Assembly (NCBI GenBank): GCA_964647485.1
Contig: CAZYHV010000006.1
Location: forward strand, 1-64,000
Direction: 5' to 3'
Source of the DNA: FW021-bin31 sp964647485
GTDB taxonomy: Bacteria > Bacteroidota > Bacteroidia > Chitinophagales > Chitinophagaceae
DNA length: 64,000 nt
Shown here: positions 62,588 to 64,000 of the stretch, piece by piece
Position numbering within the stretch: position 1 is the stretch's first letter
How the letters are laid out: the number at the start of each line of letters is the position of its first letter
Program-made: the position numbers and the translations under genes
The notes under the pieces: model-generated
The model's database searches: none
Seen by the model: the letters and a program-made list of their open reading frames with translations, nothing else
Told to the model about the DNA's origin: nothing

Positions 62588-63763
62588 ATGAAGAAAAAAC
62601 TACTTCAAGTATTAGGCTTACTGTTTTTAGTTTTGGTACAATATTCATGTTCCGGTAGCAAGACGGTGAAACCGGAAGGGGGAAATAATGATCAAAATCA
62701 AGGGAGTAACACAGCGACGACTCCTGAAGTGAAAATCATACTAAAGAAGGACATAACGACCTCTTCTGTGGAAATAAAAGGAAAGGTAGTTCAGGATGGA
62801 GGTGCGGCTGTAACTAAACGAGGCTTTTGTTGGGATACGCTTCCCTCTCCCTCAGTAGATGATAATAGCGTTGGTGAGTCGAGTATTTCGGGTGACGGAA
62901 CTTTTGTCAGTAATATTACCGGTTTAAAGGAAGATACCAAATATTATATTCGTGCGTTTGCTAAAAACAGTGCCGGAATAGCCTATGGGAAAGGGGATAG
63001 TGTGATGACGAAAAGTAGCTCAGATGATGACCCGGGAAATATAGGAACGGTCTGGGTTGATAGCTCTTCTTTCAAGAATTACCAGGCTTTTGAAGATAAA
63101 TGGAATTATTTGTATCCCTGGGGTTCAGATCATAATGGATCTGCTCGGATGTATGCCAGTTCTGAAGACCATAGTCAAGTCTCTCTTCAAGGGGATGTTT
63201 TGGAAATAAAGGCTACACGGATTAGTGACGATGAAGGGAAAAGTACGGCGGATCCCTATTTACAAATAAAATATCATTCCGGAGCCATTCATTTAAAGAA
63301 GCAGATTTTGGTGGATGAGGAACATCCTGTTTGGATTATTAGTGGAGATTTTAAGACGCCGGATGTAAAGGGCTCCTGGCCGGCCTTTTGGATTTCGGGC
63401 GCTTGGAGTTGGCCTCCGGAAAGCGATATTATGGAATTTAAAGGGAGCAATACCTGTTGGCAAAATACAGCTACCGGACCGGATTGGACAGATGTGAGTT
63501 GGCAAAATGAAAAAACAGCGGTAGAAAATACAGCAGGGGAATGGCATAATTATGAGCTTAAGATGAGAAAATTTTCCTCAACAGAGGTGACTTTAATCTA
63601 TTCTATAGACGGAGATGTGAAAGCAACCCATACTGCTGATTTTGTGGGGAAACCGTTTTGGTTGATAATTAATCTTCAGATGGAAGGCTCTAGTGGAGCC
63701 CCGGGTCCTCAAGAGGCAGCAATGTATGCAAAAAATGTAAAAGTGATCTCAAGGCAACTTTAA
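62588..63763 (+). CDS. Lipoprotein with FN3-like and GH16-like domains
   Basis: 391-aa surface lipoprotein (lipobox VQYS-C21). Residues 45-140 form a fibronectin-like domain of the type common in Bacteroidota (TKRGFCWDT, DTKYYIRAFAKNSAGIAYG). Residues of about 155-391 are a jelly-roll with the GH16-type active-site pattern E278-S-D280-I-M-E283, so beta-glucanase or similar activity is possible. The sugar-binding cleft is not otherwise decided. A SusC gene starts 30 bp downstream, so it may belong to a second, beta-glucan-type PUL. TACCTTTG (62534-62541) is a possible -7 box, but no -33 box fits. Confidence 0.82.
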   Translation: MKKKLLQVLGLLFLVLVQYSCSGSKTVKPEGGNNDQNQGSNTATTPEVKIILKKDITTSSVEIKGKVVQDGGAAVTKRGFCWDTLPSPSVDDNSVGESSISGDGTFVSNITGLKEDTKYYIRAFAKNSAGIAYGKGDSVMTKSSSDDDPGNIGTVWVDSSSFKNYQAFEDKWNYLYPWGSDHNGSARMYASSEDHSQVSLQGDVLEIKATRISDDEGKSTADPYLQIKYHSGAIHLKKQILVDEEHPVWIISGDFKTPDVKGSWPAFWISGAWSWPPESDIMEFKGSNTCWQNTATGPDWTDVSWQNEKTAVENTAGEWHNYELKMRKFSSTEVTLIYSIDGDVKATHTADFVGKPFWLIINLQMEGSSGAPGPQEAAMYAKNVKVISRQL

Positions 63764-63792
63764 TCAATTCGTAGTAAAAAATAATAAATATT

Positions 63793-64000
63793 ATGAAGGA
63801 TTCTTTATTTAAAATTTTTAAAAAAAGGAATATACTTTCTTTTGTTACCTTATTAATGGTACTATCTTTTTCCTTTGGAACAGCTATGGCTCAAACCATT
63901 AGGGTGAAAGGAAAGGTGCAAGATAAACAGAAAGAGTCTCTTCCTGGAGTGACGATTAGAGTGAAGGGAACGACTAATGGAACCACTACAGATGACAAAG
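63793..64000 (+). CDS. SusC/RagA-family TonB-dependent transporter (partial, 5-prime end)
   Basis: N-terminal 69 codons of a gene that runs out of the window. A signal peptide (SFVTLLMVLSFSFGTAMAQ) is followed by VKGKVQDKQKESLPGVTIRV and a KGTTNGTTTD strand, the start of the carboxypeptidase-regulatory-like domain that opens SusC proteins. It follows the GH16-like lipoprotein by 30 bp. The class is clear; substrate is unknown. Confidence 0.88.
   Translation, partial: MKDSLFKIFKKRNILSFVTLLMVLSFSFGTAMAQTIRVKGKVQDKQKESLPGVTIRVKGTTNGTTTDDK

Noticed and set aside
1..64000. tRNA, rRNA or riboswitch genes
   Set aside because: No cloverleaf or known riboswitch core was recognised in the intergenic regions by eye; short RNAs could be missed.

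Overview
The window is typical of Bacteroidota, probably order Bacteroidales. The evidence is SusC/SusD pairs, a hybrid two-component system (HTCS), a Nudix-type arabinose regulator, DUF4270 and DUF4907 lipoproteins, many SPII lipoproteins, LytTR/LytS two-component pairs, and promoters that fit TTTG-N20-TAnnTTTG. The DNA is AT-rich and compact. I cannot name a genus from the sequence.

Layout. (1) 1-12.5 kb, housekeeping and transport: two POT-family peptide symporters with a small unknown gene, a CPA2-type cation/proton antiporter, ClpS, an Nramp metal transporter fused to a Usp domain and tail-to-tail with a DtxR/MntR-type regulator, and an ABC-F ATPase. (2) 12.5-21.6 kb: a relic of a DUF4143 ATPase gene, a sulfotransferase, then a cluster of LytTR regulator, LytS kinase, S41 protease lipoprotein, beta-barrel protein and DUF4270 lipoprotein, divergent from a Kelch-propeller lipoprotein and a DUF4907 lipoprotein. 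No function is established for this envelope cluster; it is my main candidate for an undescribed system. (3) 22.1-28.4 kb: one operon TolC - MacA - ABC ATPase - MacB-like permease - LytS kinase - LytTR regulator. (4) 28.4-32.9 kb: DoxX, beta-propeller phytase, dienelactone-hydrolase-like enzyme, and much broken DNA: two MITE-like elements, a deleted DoxX copy, a broken DUF4143 ATPase gene, and a four-copy 32-bp dyad-symmetric tandem array. (5) 32.9-34.5 kb: trpS and a PduO-type cobalamin adenosyltransferase. (6) 34.6-61.8 kb, the L-arabinose/arabinan locus. On the minus strand is araB-araD-araA-SSS symporter-small membrane protein, with the regulator AraR upstream. On the plus strand is a polysaccharide utilisation locus (PUL): GH51, surface lipoprotein with a duplicated domain, SusC, SusD, GH43, GH51, two tandem GH43, GH127 and an HTCS. 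(7) 61.8-64 kb: an orphan AraC-type HTH regulator, an FN3/GH16-like lipoprotein and the start of a second SusC, probably the edge of another PUL.

How it works together (inference from families): the HTCS senses arabino-oligosaccharides in the periplasm and induces the PUL. Surface lipoproteins and SusCD bind and import arabinan fragments, GH43/GH51/GH127 enzymes release L-arabinose, the SSS symporter brings it into the cytoplasm, and AraA/AraB/AraD convert it to D-xylulose-5-phosphate. AraR probably represses both arms through AAGTGT-type palindromes.
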